56,160 nt of DNA from JAOABP01 sp964590395 (GTDB lineage: Bacteria > Hydrothermota > Tepidihabitantia > Tepidihabitantales > Tepidihabitantaceae), in contig CAZPVT010000004.1 in assembly GCA_964590395.1 (NCBI GenBank), positions 1-56,160 on the forward strand, in the 5' to 3' direction. The position numbers and the translations under genes are program-made. Below the pieces are notes generated by a model. The model was not told the DNA's origin. It saw nothing but the letters and a program-made list of their open reading frames with translations, and ran no database searches. Shown one piece after another: positions 31,892 to 40,791 of this stretch. The first letter of the stretch is position 1. Each line of letters starts with the position of its first letter.

Positions 31892-33115
31892 TTACTCCTG
31901 TTTGGTGAGACGGAACCGAGTAAGAAGCGCGGTGATCGCAAGCCGGAGATGGTGACGCCGGATAAAGCAGGTTAAGCGGGTCGCGGTGAGGGCAAACGCC
32001 TCTAAGTGAATCTGCGCCTGATGGAGCGTTTCCAGGGCACCGGAGAGGATTTCCGGGTCGTTGCCGACACCGGGTCCGACAAGTGAGATTGAGGCAAGAT
32101 CAGGGGTTAGATCAAGTTTTATTGCCTTTACCTCTTTTAGCAGTTTTTCCATAATCGGCTGTGCCACGGTGAGGTACTCTTCCGGGATGATGAAGGACAG
32201 GTCAAAGCGGTTGTCGTGGGCGATGCCGTGGCTGAAGAAAAGGACCGGCACCCGTGCGGTGGTTAAGCGGGTGATCACTTGATGGAGGCAGCGCCGTTTT
32301 TTTGCCACATCAATCAGGGCAAGCCGGGCAAGTTTTTGCTGGTGGGTAATTGCCCGGACAAAAGCCTTTTCCATTTTTGCCATTCTTTTTTCAATTACCA
32401 TAGTCCCTCGCTTGTTGTTGAATGTTGAAAGGATTTTTAAAGGCACCCGGTATTTTTCTGCCAGGGCACAGGCACGGGGATGGATTACCTCTGAGCCGGC
32501 CTGTGCCAGTTCTGCCAGTTCGGTAAAGGTGATTTCCTTTATCGGTTTGACATCAGGAAACTCCTGCGGGTTTTCAGTGCAGATGCCGGGTACATCTTTG
32601 TAAAGTTCGCAGGCGTCCGCGCGCAGGACAGCAGCCAGTGCGACCGCAGTAACATCCGAGCCCCCGCGGCCAAGGGTGGTTATTTCCCGTTCTTCACTCA
32701 TTCCCTGGAATCCGGCAACGATCGGGATTTTGCCCTGACGCAGGGCATCGGTGATGCGGTAGAACCGGATTTCTTGAATTCGGGCGTCAGCGTGGTAACG
32801 GTCGGTGATGATGCCGACCTGGGAGCCGGTGAATGATTGGGCTTCATAGCCCATACCCATAATTGCCAAGGCAAGTAGTGCCATTGTTTGCCGTTCGCCC
32901 GCGGTTAAGAGCATATCCAGTTCACGGGGATGAGGTTTTGGGTTGATCTGATGGGCAAGTTCAATCAGGCGGTCCGTGGTTTCACCCATTGCTGATACCA
33001 CGACCACAATCCGATCACCTTTTCGGTAACGGCGGACAATGCGCCGGGCAATCTTTTTGATCTTCCGGGTATCCGCTACTGATGTGCCGCCGTATTTCTG
33101 AACGATCAGCGCCAT
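31892..33115 (-). CDS. lysC: Aspartate kinase
   Basis: 407 residues, the usual size of a monofunctional aspartokinase, which phosphorylates aspartate at the entry to lysine, threonine and methionine synthesis. Strips: IVQKYGGTSVAD, VVVVSAMGETTDRL, LLTAGERQTMALLALA, TTLGRGGSDVTAVALA and LYKDVPGICTENP. The C-terminal 150 residues carry two ACT domains (ISLVGPGVGNDPEILSG) for feedback control by an amino acid. It follows an aminotransferase gene by 10 bases, suggesting aspartate-family biosynthesis. Confidence 0.95.
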   Translation of the reverse strand: MALIVQKYGGTSVADTRKIKKIARRIVRRYRKGDRIVVVVSAMGETTDRLIELAHQINPKPHPRELDMLLTAGERQTMALLALAIMGMGYEAQSFTGSQVGIITDRYHADARIQEIRFYRITDALRQGKIPIVAGFQGMSEEREITTLGRGGSDVTAVALAAVLRADACELYKDVPGICTENPQEFPDVKPIKEITFTELAELAQAGSEVIHPRACALAEKYRVPLKILSTFNNKRGTMVIEKRMAKMEKAFVRAITHQQKLARLALIDVAKKRRCLHQVITRLTTARVPVLFFSHGIAHDNRFDLSFIIPEEYLTVAQPIMEKLLKEVKAIKLDLTPDLASISLVGPGVGNDPEILSGALETLHQAQIHLEAFALTATRLTCFIRRHHLRLAITALLTRFRLTKQE

Positions 33116-33125
33116 CGGTTTTGGT

Positions 33126-34304
33126 TTAGCGTTGTTTTAGCCATCTTTTAATTCGGTGCGCCGCGCTCCGCAGTTTTTCTTCCGGAGCAATCAGGGCAAA
33201 ACGGATGTAATTTTCACCGTAGCGACCAAAGCCGGCACCGGGTGCTGCCACTACCTGGCAGTTTTTCAGCAGTTGTAAAACAAAGGCATAGGAGCGGGAG
33301 CCGCGCTCCTGTTCCTGCCAGAATTCGGGCAGTTTTGCCCAGATGTAGAATGTGGCGGGAGGTGGGTTTATTGACCAGTTTGGTGAGTTGAGCTGGGTGC
33401 AAAAGGTTTCTGCGCGACGTTTATAAATCCTGCGCATCTGGGTGGTAAGGCGTGAGTAGTTTTTCAGGGCAAAGCCAGCCGCATCCTGAATTGCACCAAA
33501 AGGTCCGGAGTCAATGTTCTGTTTTATCTTTAGCAGGGCGGTGAGGATGTCTCGGTTACCTACTGCCATTCCGATCCGCCAACCCGGAATGGAGAAGGTT
33601 TTGGATAGGGAGTGGAGTTCTACCGCACAGTTGATAGCATCGGGAATCTGGAGTATGCTGGGAACCGGCTGGTCAAAATAAATTTCTGAATAGACATTGT
33701 CGTTTACCACATAGAAGTTGTATTTTAAAGCGAGTGAGATTGTTTCCCGATAGAAGTTGAGGTCCGCAACTGCACCGGTCGGATTATTGGGAAAATTTAA
33801 GCACAGGAGTTTTAAGCGTGGTCCCAGACGGGCGATGAGGTCAAGGTCAGGCAGGAATTGTTTTTTCTCTTCCAGCGGGATAAGAGCCGGGGTGGCGTCG
33901 GTGAGCCGGATGTTGTTTAAGTAAACCGGATAGCCAGGATCGCACACCCCAATTGTATCGCCCTGATCACAGAGCGCCCAGATCAGATGCGCTGCCCCTT
34001 CTTTGGAGCCGAGTAAAAGTAACACCTCCTTTTCCGGGTCCAGTTTGACGCCAAACCGGCGCTGGTACCATTTGCTTACCAGTTGACGCACACTCAGTTT
34101 GCCCTTATAGGTTGGATAGCGGTGATTTGCCGGTTTTCCCAGTGTCCGCTTTAGTTCCGCAACTATGGTGCGCGGTGGCGGTAGGTCCGGGTTGCCTTCA
34201 CCTAAGTCAATCAGTCCGCGTTTAATTTGTGCCTTCATTTTGTCAAGTTCTGAAAATAGGTAGGGTGGGATGCGATTAAGACGAAAGGCAAAATTTTTTT
34301 TCAT
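33126..34304 (-). CDS. Class I/II PLP aminotransferase, LL-DAP aminotransferase-like
   Basis: 392 residues. Fold type I aminotransferase: LIDLGEGNPDLPPP, RYPTYKGKLSVRQLVSKWY, CLNFPNNPTGAVADL, NDNVYSEIYFD, and HSLSKTFSIPGWRIG with the PLP lysine. The GNPDLPPP and YKG strips, and the position before lysC, point to the LL-diaminopimelate or N-succinyl-DAP aminotransferase branch (DapC/DapL-like) of lysine synthesis; substrate is inferred. ATG 34304 lies 10 bases after a -10 box without Shine-Dalgarno. First gene of a four-gene operon. Confidence 0.85.
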   Translation of the reverse strand: MKKNFAFRLNRIPPYLFSELDKMKAQIKRGLIDLGEGNPDLPPPRTIVAELKRTLGKPANHRYPTYKGKLSVRQLVSKWYQRRFGVKLDPEKEVLLLLGSKEGAAHLIWALCDQGDTIGVCDPGYPVYLNNIRLTDATPALIPLEEKKQFLPDLDLIARLGPRLKLLCLNFPNNPTGAVADLNFYRETISLALKYNFYVVNDNVYSEIYFDQPVPSILQIPDAINCAVELHSLSKTFSIPGWRIGMAVGNRDILTALLKIKQNIDSGPFGAIQDAAGFALKNYSRLTTQMRRIYKRRAETFCTQLNSPNWSINPPPATFYIWAKLPEFWQEQERGSRSYAFVLQLLKNCQVVAAPGAGFGRYGENYIRFALIAPEEKLRSAAHRIKRWLKQR

Positions 34305-34314
34305 TGGTAGAAGA

Positions 34315-34342
34315 TATTTAACAAGTGAAGGGTAAAAGTCAA
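34315..34342 (-). promoter_or_regulatory. Promoter of aminotransferase-lysC-scpB-DUF4416
   Basis: Minus strand TTGACT (34342-34337), 16-nt spacer, TAAATA (34320-34315), 10 bases, then ATG 34304. Nearly leaderless; same geometry as ribBA and topA. Confidence 0.65.
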
Positions 34343-34376
34343 ATGGTGACCGATTTCAAATAACAGGCAGTTTTTA

Positions 34377-34796
34377 TTACAACTGGAGCAGTTTTAGTCC
34401 GGTGTCCGGTTCCAGCTGGCGCAAAATTTTCTTTTCACCCGGAATGATGGCAATTTCAACTGTGGCGGCAACATAGCTGGCAAAGAGATGTCCCGAATAG
34501 GTGGTAAAACGTTCGTTGCTGATGACCGTATGGATGTGGAGTACCGGTTCGTTATCAGCCCAGGCGATGTTGCCAACAAGTGAGCAGATTTCGTATTCGC
34601 CTTTAAAGCGACGGCGATGGTAACGCTGTTTTTTTAAGTTATAACTGCCCAGTTCCAGATCAGTTCCTGCGCCCAGTCCGATTAACACACCGGATTTCAG
34701 TTTTTTCTCTTTGACAAACGCGGTTAAAGTGGTGATGATCTCCTCGCCTTTTAGCAGTCGTAATTGATAATACGGGTTGTTTTTGATGTATCTCAC
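34377..34796 (-). CDS. PPC/DUF296 domain protein
   Basis: 139 residues. PPC (DUF296) domain: YYQLRLLKGEEIITTLTAF, GVLIGLGAGTDLELG, HIHTVISNERFTTYSGHL and ATVEIAII. The HIH-x-HL pattern is the metal-binding group seen in the family. Stand-alone bacterial PPC proteins form trimers; function unknown. The start is GTG 34796, which overlaps the topA stop (GTGA), so translation is coupled. A longer open frame to 34931 runs inside topA and is rejected. Confidence 0.88.
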   Translation of the reverse strand: MRYIKNNPYYQLRLLKGEEIITTLTAFVKEKKLKSGVLIGLGAGTDLELGSYNLKKQRYHRRRFKGEYEICSLVGNIAWADNEPVLHIHTVISNERFTTYSGHLFASYVAATVEIAIIPGEKKILRQLEPDTGLKLLQL

Positions 34797-36916
34797 TTTT
34801 TCTCCCCCTTCTTTTCGGTAGAAGCGACTGCTTGCTTTTTCCCCTTTTTGATATACCGGCAGGCAGGATAGCCAGAGCAGGCAATAAATCTGCCGTATCT
34901 GCCCGAGCGTTCCACGAGTGGTTTGCCACACTTAGGACAGGTTTCATCAAGTGTTTTGGGTGGTGGTTTTGCCGGTTTTTTGACATAATCGCAATTTGGA
35001 TAACCGGAGCAGGCTAAAAATTTCCCGTACCTGCCGGTGCGTTCAACCAGCGGTTTGCCACATTTCGGACAGGTTTCGGCAAGCTCTTTGAGTTCTGTTT
35101 TTTTGACATAATCACATTCCGGGTAATTACTGCAGGAGACAAATTTGCCATAACGGCTCCAGCGTTCAACCAGCGGTTTGCCACATTTCGGGCAGGTTTC
35201 GGCAAGCTCCTGTGCGAGATCCTCCCGGATCTCAGCGCTCTCAGCCATCGCCCGGTCCAGGTCCTGCTTAAACGGTTTGTAGAAGTCCGCAACAACCTCC
35301 CGCCAGTTCTTTTCCCCTTCTTCAATCATATCAAGTTCGCGTTCCATTTCTCGGGTGAAGCCGATTGCAAATATATTGGCAAATCTGGGAATCAGGATGT
35401 CATTGACCACAATGCCGAGGTCGGTTGGGACAAGGCGGCCATGGACCAGCTGGACATATTTTCTCTCCAGCAGTGTCGGCACAATGGTCGCATAGGTGGA
35501 TGGTCTGCCGATGCCGTTGACCTCAAGCCGTTTTATCAGTGTTGCCTCGGTGAAGCGTGGCGGTGACTGGGTCCATTTTTGCTCCGGAAGGAGACTTTTT
35601 AATTCTAACCGTTCTCCCTCCTGCAAGCCGGGTAGGGTTGACTCCTTTTCAGGTTCACCGTAAACATGTTCAAATCCAGCAAACAGGCGCTGGATTGCAT
35701 TTGCCCGGAAGGTGTAGTTACCACCGGTGATCAGCACCTCGGTGGTATGGTAAACCGCATCCGCCATCTGGCTGGCGATGAAACGGCGGTAAATCAAGCT
35801 ATAGAGTTTGAACTGGTCAGGGGATAGGTAACCCTTTACCACTTCAGGAGAGAGTTCAGGCCTTGTTGGCCGGATTGCCTCATGGGCACCCTGAGTTCCT
35901 TTGCGATCAGGATAATGGCGAGGCTTTTCCGGGAGATACTGTTCTCCATAAATCCGGTCAATCAATTTGCGGGTCTCGTTAATGACATCTTCAGCAATTC
36001 GGAAGGAGTCGGTGCGGGGATAGGTTATTAAGCCAACGGTCTCGGTCGCCAGCTCCACACCTTCAAAAAGTTGCTGTGCCACCTGCATCGTGCGCCGGGA
36101 TGAGAAGCCCAGTATCTGGCCCGCCTCTTTGAGCATCGTTGCAGTGACAAAGGGGGGTAATGGTTTTTTGTGTTTCTCCTTTGTTGTGATTTTTCCCACG
36201 GTGAAGATTGCCTTCTCACAATCCTTTCGTACCTTTGCGACCACATCGGCATCGCCTAACTTTGGCTCCTTGCCATCTATCTTAATCAAAATCCCTTCGA
36301 ACTCCTGTTTATTCGCGGTGGCAAAAATTGCCCGCACTATCCAGTATTCCATGGGTACAAACTGCGCAATCTCCTGCTCCCGTTCCACCAGAATACGGAG
36401 TGCTACCGTCTGGACCCTGCCCGCAGATTTGCCTGCCTTAACAGTCCGCCATAGAAGTGGTGAGACGAGGTAGCCAACCAGGCGGTCGAGCACCCTCCTT
36501 GCCCGGTGGGAGTCAACTTTGCGCAGATCAATTTCACCGGGTGAGGCGAAGGCTTCGGATATGCCCTTGGGAGTAATTTCGTAAAACAGCACTCTTTTGA
36601 TTTCAGCACCGTTTTTTATCTCCTGTGCCACTGAAAAGGCGATTGCCTCACCTTCACGATCCGGATCGGTACCCAGAAACACCAGGTTTGCCCGCTGGAC
36701 TGCCGACTTTAATTCATTGATAATCTGTGCCTTACCTCTGATTCGGATGTATTCAGGTTCAAATCCATTTTCGATATCCACACCCAGCCGTGATTTGGGC
36801 AGATCGACTATGTGTCCACGTGAAGATAGGACCTTTATTCGCCCGCGTAAAAGCCGGGAGATGGTATGTGCCTTGGTTGGTGATTCGACAATTAAGAGAT
36901 TCTTTTTTTCTGCCAT
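34793..36916 (-). CDS. topA: DNA topoisomerase I
   Basis: 707 residues. Type IA topoisomerase that relaxes negative supercoils by cutting one strand. Toprim domain at the start (LLIVESPTKAHTISRLL, then LGTDPDREGEAIAF), catalytic Tyr299 in GLITYPRTDS, and domain strips RRVLDRLVGYLVSPLLW and RPSTYATIVPTLLERKYV. The C-terminus has three zinc ribbons (CPKCGKPLVER..GRYGKF..CS.YP.C), each complete with four cysteines, and a basic tail. ATG 36916 lies near the predicted transcription start with no Shine-Dalgarno. Confidence 0.97.
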   Translation of the reverse strand: MAEKKNLLIVESPTKAHTISRLLRGRIKVLSSRGHIVDLPKSRLGVDIENGFEPEYIRIRGKAQIINELKSAVQRANLVFLGTDPDREGEAIAFSVAQEIKNGAEIKRVLFYEITPKGISEAFASPGEIDLRKVDSHRARRVLDRLVGYLVSPLLWRTVKAGKSAGRVQTVALRILVEREQEIAQFVPMEYWIVRAIFATANKQEFEGILIKIDGKEPKLGDADVVAKVRKDCEKAIFTVGKITTKEKHKKPLPPFVTATMLKEAGQILGFSSRRTMQVAQQLFEGVELATETVGLITYPRTDSFRIAEDVINETRKLIDRIYGEQYLPEKPRHYPDRKGTQGAHEAIRPTRPELSPEVVKGYLSPDQFKLYSLIYRRFIASQMADAVYHTTEVLITGGNYTFRANAIQRLFAGFEHVYGEPEKESTLPGLQEGERLELKSLLPEQKWTQSPPRFTEATLIKRLEVNGIGRPSTYATIVPTLLERKYVQLVHGRLVPTDLGIVVNDILIPRFANIFAIGFTREMERELDMIEEGEKNWREVVADFYKPFKQDLDRAMAESAEIREDLAQELAETCPKCGKPLVERWSRYGKFVSCSNYPECDYVKKTELKELAETCPKCGKPLVERTGRYGKFLACSGYPNCDYVKKPAKPPPKTLDETCPKCGKPLVERSGRYGRFIACSGYPACRYIKKGKKQAVASTEKKGEKK

Positions 36917-36926
36917 TCGGGGTTTG

Positions 36927-36954
36927 AGAATACCCGAATGTTAATAAAAGTCAA
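36927..36954 (-). promoter_or_regulatory. Promoter of topA
   Basis: Minus strand TTGACT (36954-36949), 16-nt spacer, TATTCT (36932-36927), 10 bases to ATG 36916. The rest of the gap to 37082 shows nothing clear. Confidence 0.6.
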
Positions 36955-37082
36955 CAGATTATATTTTTATGCTCGGTTTATCAGTGCAAAGTCAGTCCTA
37001 TAGAAAATGCTAAAGAGCTAAGCCAGTTAGATGAATAGCCGTCTGATGTAGGATTTTCCGGACGCCTTAATTTAAAAGTCGG

Positions 37083-37454
37083 CTAATCTTCGATGATGAC
37101 GATTGCTGCGGCGTATTCTCTTGTATGAGTCAGGCTGAGGTGGACCTGACGATTGCCCAATCTTTTCTTTGCCCTGCCGGTAACCAGAATTGTCGGGCGA
37201 CTCCGTTCGTTGTCGCAGATTTCAATTTCCTGCCAGGAGATGGCGCCGCGGAGACCGGTGCCGAGCGCCTTGGAGAATGCCTCTTTGGCAGCAAACCGGC
37301 CCGCATAGGAGGGGTATTTGTCGTCTAATCCTTCGCAAAAGGCGATTTCCTGTGGAGTGAAGATGCGATTTAAGAATTTGGTGTCGTAGAGTTCAATTGC
37401 CCGTTTGATCCTTGCGACTTCAGTTAGGTCAATGCCAATACCGTATATTGCCAC
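37083..37454 (-). CDS. acpS: Holo-[acyl-carrier-protein] synthase
   Basis: 123 residues, normal AcpS size. Transfers 4'-phosphopantetheine from CoA to acyl carrier protein. Strips: IYGIGIDLTEVARIKRAIE (metal-binding Asp), FLNRIFTPQEIAFC, YAGRFAAKEAFSKALGTGLRG and LSLTHTREYAAAIVIIE. GTG 37454 is the start. Last gene of the operon that begins at 40694; six bases after the HAD gene. Confidence 0.96.
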   Translation of the reverse strand: MAIYGIGIDLTEVARIKRAIELYDTKFLNRIFTPQEIAFCEGLDDKYPSYAGRFAAKEAFSKALGTGLRGAISWQEIEICDNERSRPTILVTGRAKKRLGNRQVHLSLTHTREYAAAIVIIED

Positions 37455-37460
37455 TACTGT

Positions 37461-38147
37461 TTATTCAAAAAAGTTGAGGCGCTCAATTAAAGGAACTATC
37501 TCTAAGATGTCGTTAATTTCATAGTTGGCGCCAGAGTTCTGGGTGCCGAATGTGTCACCATAACGGGCAAAAATCGTTATCATACCCAACTCTTTGGCAC
37601 CAACAATATCTCTTTCCGCCCAGTCTCCCACCATTACCGTCTCCTGGGGGGTAACATTCAGCATCTCCAGTGCCTTTTCAAATGGCTCGCGGGCAGGTTT
37701 GCGTTTGCCGGTATCGTCAAAGGTAACTACTACGTCAAAGAAGGGGTCGACATTGAGCGAAACCAGTCGCATCCATACCTGTAACCGCGGTGCATCTGAG
37801 ATAACCGCCAGTTTCAGTCCCATACGGAAAAGACGTAAAAGCGCTATGTGGACATGGGGGTATGGCACCAGGGCTCCTTCCCTTGCACGGCGATAGGCAG
37901 TTATTCCGCTGGCAAGAATCCGGTAGTCTATATAACCCAGAACCTCCTGTAGAAAGTCGTTGAAAACCTCCTGATATTCAATTCCCTTTGCTTCATAGAT
38001 TTCGTAAATTTTTTTCTTTGTCGCTTCCGGGGTCAAATCCAGTCCCGCATCGATCATCGCCAGTACTGCCGCATCAACCGCAGCATCTTTCCATTTTTTG
38101 AAATCGACAAGGGTGTTATCAACATCAAAAATGACCGCCTTTACCAT
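37461..38147 (-). CDS. HAD-superfamily hydrolase
   Basis: 228 residues. HAD phosphatase motifs in order: VIFDVDNTLVD (nucleophile Asp8 and acid Asp10), LAVISDAP (motif II), GKRKPAREPF (motif III lysine) and VMVGDWAERDIVGAKELGM (motif IV). A helical cap sits between motifs I and II. Substrate unknown; phosphoglycolate or nucleotide phosphatase activity is typical of the group. Overlaps no gene but lies three bases from the HIT gene. Confidence 0.88.
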   Translation of the reverse strand: MVKAVIFDVDNTLVDFKKWKDAAVDAAVLAMIDAGLDLTPEATKKKIYEIYEAKGIEYQEVFNDFLQEVLGYIDYRILASGITAYRRAREGALVPYPHVHIALLRLFRMGLKLAVISDAPRLQVWMRLVSLNVDPFFDVVVTFDDTGKRKPAREPFEKALEMLNVTPQETVMVGDWAERDIVGAKELGMITIFARYGDTFGTQNSGANYEINDILEIVPLIERLNFFE

Positions 38148-38150
38148 TGG

Positions 38151-38651
38151 CTATTTCCTTCGTTTGTGGTTGAAGTGGGGAAAAAGGCGATTGTAGGTAC
38201 TGACCAGATGTTCGCTGATTACCTTGGTTTCTGTTAGGAGGGGCATAAAGTTGGTGTCACCCTGCCAGCGGGGAACGATATGAAAGTGAATATGTCCGGT
38301 TACACCGGCACCCGCAACAGCACCGAGATTAGCACCGATGTTGAAACCTTGGGGCTGGTACTCTTTTTTCAACACCGCAACGCATTTTTGGATAAGGGCG
38401 AAGATGGCGCGTGCCTCATCATCTTTTAGATCTTGTAGGTTGGCGGTGTGGCGATAAGGTGCGACCATCAGGTGCCCGCTATTATAAGGGAAGCGGTTCA
38501 TCACGATAAAGCCATTTTTACCCCGGTAAAGTACTAAGTTTTCTAAATCACTTCTGGAGTCTTTTAAGAAACAGAAAAGGCAGTGCCCCTGTTTTTCTGC
38601 ACAGGCGACACGGATATACTCTGCCCGCCAGGGCGCCCAAAGTTTTTTCAT
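38151..38651 (-). CDS. HIT-family nucleotide hydrolase/phosphorylase
   Basis: 166 residues. HIT motif HIHFHIVPRW near the C-terminus with the catalytic middle histidine, plus LWAPWRAEYIR at the start and FIVMNRFPYNSGHLMVAPYRH, as in Ap4A phosphorylase-like HIT proteins. CXXC-type cysteines near residue 23 (CLFC) may bind zinc. Start ATG 38651 overlaps the EndoQ stop by one base (TGATG). Confidence 0.9.
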   Translation of the reverse strand: MKKLWAPWRAEYIRVACAEKQGHCLFCFLKDSRSDLENLVLYRGKNGFIVMNRFPYNSGHLMVAPYRHTANLQDLKDDEARAIFALIQKCVAVLKKEYQPQGFNIGANLGAVAGAGVTGHIHFHIVPRWQGDTNFMPLLTETKVISEHLVSTYNRLFPHFNHKRRK

Positions 38652-39907
38652 CAGCCAAACAGTTTCAGTTGCTCACCTTTTCCGCCATGTTTCTGTTCGA
38701 CCGGCATTCGCTTTGTTCCGGGAAGAACTTGGACAACACCAAACACCCCATCAAACCCAGGTTCAACATTCACCTCTCCCCGGCGCATCCGTTCGACCCC
38801 TAAGGCGATCTTTTCGTCCAGACGGACGATTTCTTCGATCGGCACATTCATCAGGATTTCAAACTCCGGCCCCAGCGTATTGATCAGTTCATCGTATTTT
38901 TTGCTGACTGCAGCGGTCTCCCGCCCCATTTCCAGTGTCTCGGCAATGATCTCCTCCAGTGGCACCAGGTGTTTGAATGGAATGGTGTCATCGGGCAGTT
39001 GGTCTGGTTTGCGGTCAGCTAACTGCTCAACCCGATGGAGAACGCCAATAGTTAGTTTGCGTCCGCAGATTGGACAGATATCTGAAGAGAGGATGGAATC
39101 GGCAGGTGCCAGGCGGACACCACAGGAGCGGTGACCATCATAATGGTATTTTCCCTCTTCGGGAAAGAATTCAATAGTGAAGAGAAACCGCTTACGATCT
39201 TTGGTTTTTAAGACCTCGCGAAGCGCATCGTAACTCAGTTCACAATCAAATACATTTGCCTCTCTGCCTAATCGGCTTGGTGAATGGGCATCAGAGTTAG
39301 AAACTAAGGTCTTTTTGTCCAGTTCAGATAGGCGCCAGTTCATCGGCGGGTCAGAGGAGAGGCCGGTTTCGACCGCAAATACTTCGGCGGAAAGATCACC
39401 AAAACATTCCTGAAAGGAATCAAAACCTGAATGGGAGCCGTAAAGCGAGAACCATGGTGTCCAGATGTGTGCTGGAACGATGAAGGCTTTCGGATCAATT
39501 TCTATAATTCGGCAAAGCATTTCATAACTGGAGATGCTGACGCTGGGTCTGCCGTCCGCTGCTAATTTGCCGTAATTGGCGAGAAAGTTGGAGATCGCAG
39601 CGGCAGTTTCCAGACTGGGAACAAAGATCAGGTTGTGAATCCGACGTAGGTGTCCACCCGCGGAGTAGATGTTATTCACCTCGGTGTTAATGATGAAGAA
39701 GACATCATCGTAAAGATAGAGTCCATTACCGGCGTCCTTTAACTGTTTCTGAAGTAAGGCAAAGTATGCCGGGTGGGTAAAGTCACTGGTGCCGACCAGT
39801 TTGATGCCCTTTCGCTTTGCTGCACGGGCGATCGTAGGAATGACCATATCTTCACTTGTTGCCCGAGAGTATTTAGAATGGATATGCAAGTCGGCAATGA
39901 AGTACAT
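38651..39907 (-). CDS. Endonuclease Q family DNA repair nuclease
   Basis: 418 residues. PHP-domain start (FIADLHIHSKYS, metal-binding His8/His10), then ARAAKRKGIKLVGTSDFTHP, VPAHIWTPWFSLYGSHSGFD and LVSNSDAHSPSRLGREAN, followed by a zinc-finger region (HRSCGVRL, then CPICGRKL) and the helical VLHRVEQLADR domain. This matches EndoQ, which nicks DNA 5' of hypoxanthine, uracil and abasic sites. EndoQ is best known in Thermococcales archaea and some bacteria. Between a methyltransferase and a HIT gene in one operon. Confidence 0.9.
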   Translation of the reverse strand: MYFIADLHIHSKYSRATSEDMVIPTIARAAKRKGIKLVGTSDFTHPAYFALLQKQLKDAGNGLYLYDDVFFIINTEVNNIYSAGGHLRRIHNLIFVPSLETAAAISNFLANYGKLAADGRPSVSISSYEMLCRIIEIDPKAFIVPAHIWTPWFSLYGSHSGFDSFQECFGDLSAEVFAVETGLSSDPPMNWRLSELDKKTLVSNSDAHSPSRLGREANVFDCELSYDALREVLKTKDRKRFLFTIEFFPEEGKYHYDGHRSCGVRLAPADSILSSDICPICGRKLTIGVLHRVEQLADRKPDQLPDDTIPFKHLVPLEEIIAETLEMGRETAAVSKKYDELINTLGPEFEILMNVPIEEIVRLDEKIALGVERMRRGEVNVEPGFDGVFGVVQVLPGTKRMPVEQKHGGKGEQLKLFG

Positions 39908-39911
39908 AGCC

Positions 39912-40694
39912 CTATTTTAACCGGCGTTGCTTAGATTGCAAATGTGGACATTTCTCTGCTATAATCATCATTCGGGTGGTAATAGCTCCAACTGGTAAAA
40001 AGCTGCCGTGATGATAAAATCGGACCCGGGCGAAACCAACCTGTTTTAGTGCGGTGCGCAGTTCATTTTCGGTGTATGCCCGCTCTTTATGCAACTCTTC
40101 GTATTTGTTACCCAAGGTGCCGTCCGGCAGTTTTTCCCAGAAGATTAAGTGCAGGGTGGAGATCATCGTGGTGGGGTCAAAACTGCACTGCCAGATAGAG
40201 ATCAGTTCATCAGTTTCCCGGGTAATAGTGCGGTTTCCCCATTGCTTTTCCAAGCCGTAAACAGTGTTCATATCAAATACGAATATGCCATTTTCGTGCA
40301 AGACGTTGTGAACCGAGCGGAAACAACCTATCAGGTCATCTTCGGTCAGAAGGTAGTTGATGCTGTCGTAAAACGAGACTGCGGCATCAACTCTAACGGG
40401 TAGAGTAAAATTACGAATGTCAGCACAGTGGACCTCAATCAGCAGGTTTTCTTTTTTATTTAACAGCACCGCGAGCATCTCCGGGGAGCGGTCGATGCCG
40501 ATCACCCGGTAGCCCTTTTTTGCCAGAAGTAGGGTAGGTATGCCGGTCCCGCAGGCAAGGTCGATGATCACCGCGGGTTTGCAGCGGTACTTTTGAAAGA
40601 TACGTAACAGATAATTTACCCAACCTTCATAATCAACATACCTTTCCATAAACCGGTCATAGAAGCGGGCGAAGCGAGAAAATGGTGGGTTCAT
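39912..40694 (-). CDS. Class I SAM-dependent methyltransferase
   Basis: 260 residues. Starts FARFYDRFMERYVDYEGW, then motif I IDLACGTGIPTLLLAKKGY, motif II VIGIDRSPEML, AAVSFYDSINYLLT and a FVFDMNT strand. Related to the SrmB/UbiE-like small-molecule methyltransferases; substrate unknown. ATG 40694 sits six bases after a -10 box, so the mRNA is leaderless; an upstream in-frame start at 40748 would place the promoter inside the gene. First gene of the operon to EndoQ, HIT, HAD and acpS. Confidence 0.82.
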   Translation of the reverse strand: MNPPFSRFARFYDRFMERYVDYEGWVNYLLRIFQKYRCKPAVIIDLACGTGIPTLLLAKKGYRVIGIDRSPEMLAVLLNKKENLLIEVHCADIRNFTLPVRVDAAVSFYDSINYLLTEDDLIGCFRSVHNVLHENGIFVFDMNTVYGLEKQWGNRTITRETDELISIWQCSFDPTTMISTLHLIFWEKLPDGTLGNKYEELHKERAYTENELRTALKQVGFARVRFYHHGSFLPVGAITTRMMIIAEKCPHLQSKQRRLK

Positions 40695-40700
40695 CTGTTT

Positions 40701-40729
40701 ATAATTACTGAGGTGTAGCCCAAAGTCAA
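40701..40729 (-). promoter_or_regulatory. Promoter of the methyltransferase-EndoQ-HIT-HAD-acpS operon
   Basis: Minus strand TTGACT (40729-40724), 17-nt spacer, AATTAT (40706-40701), six bases, then ATG 40694. Confidence 0.65.
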
Positions 40730-40757
40730 AGCGGACAGTCTGGGTCAAGAGGATAGA

Positions 40758-40785
40758 TTGACTTAGGAGCGAGTTAAGGCATTAT
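40758..40785 (+). promoter_or_regulatory. Promoter of the 40792 membrane protein gene
   Basis: TTGACT 40758-40763, 16-nt spacer, CATTAT 40780-40785, six bases, ATG 40792. Divergent from the 40729 promoter; both are leaderless. Confidence 0.55.
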
Positions 40786-40791
40786 CTTACG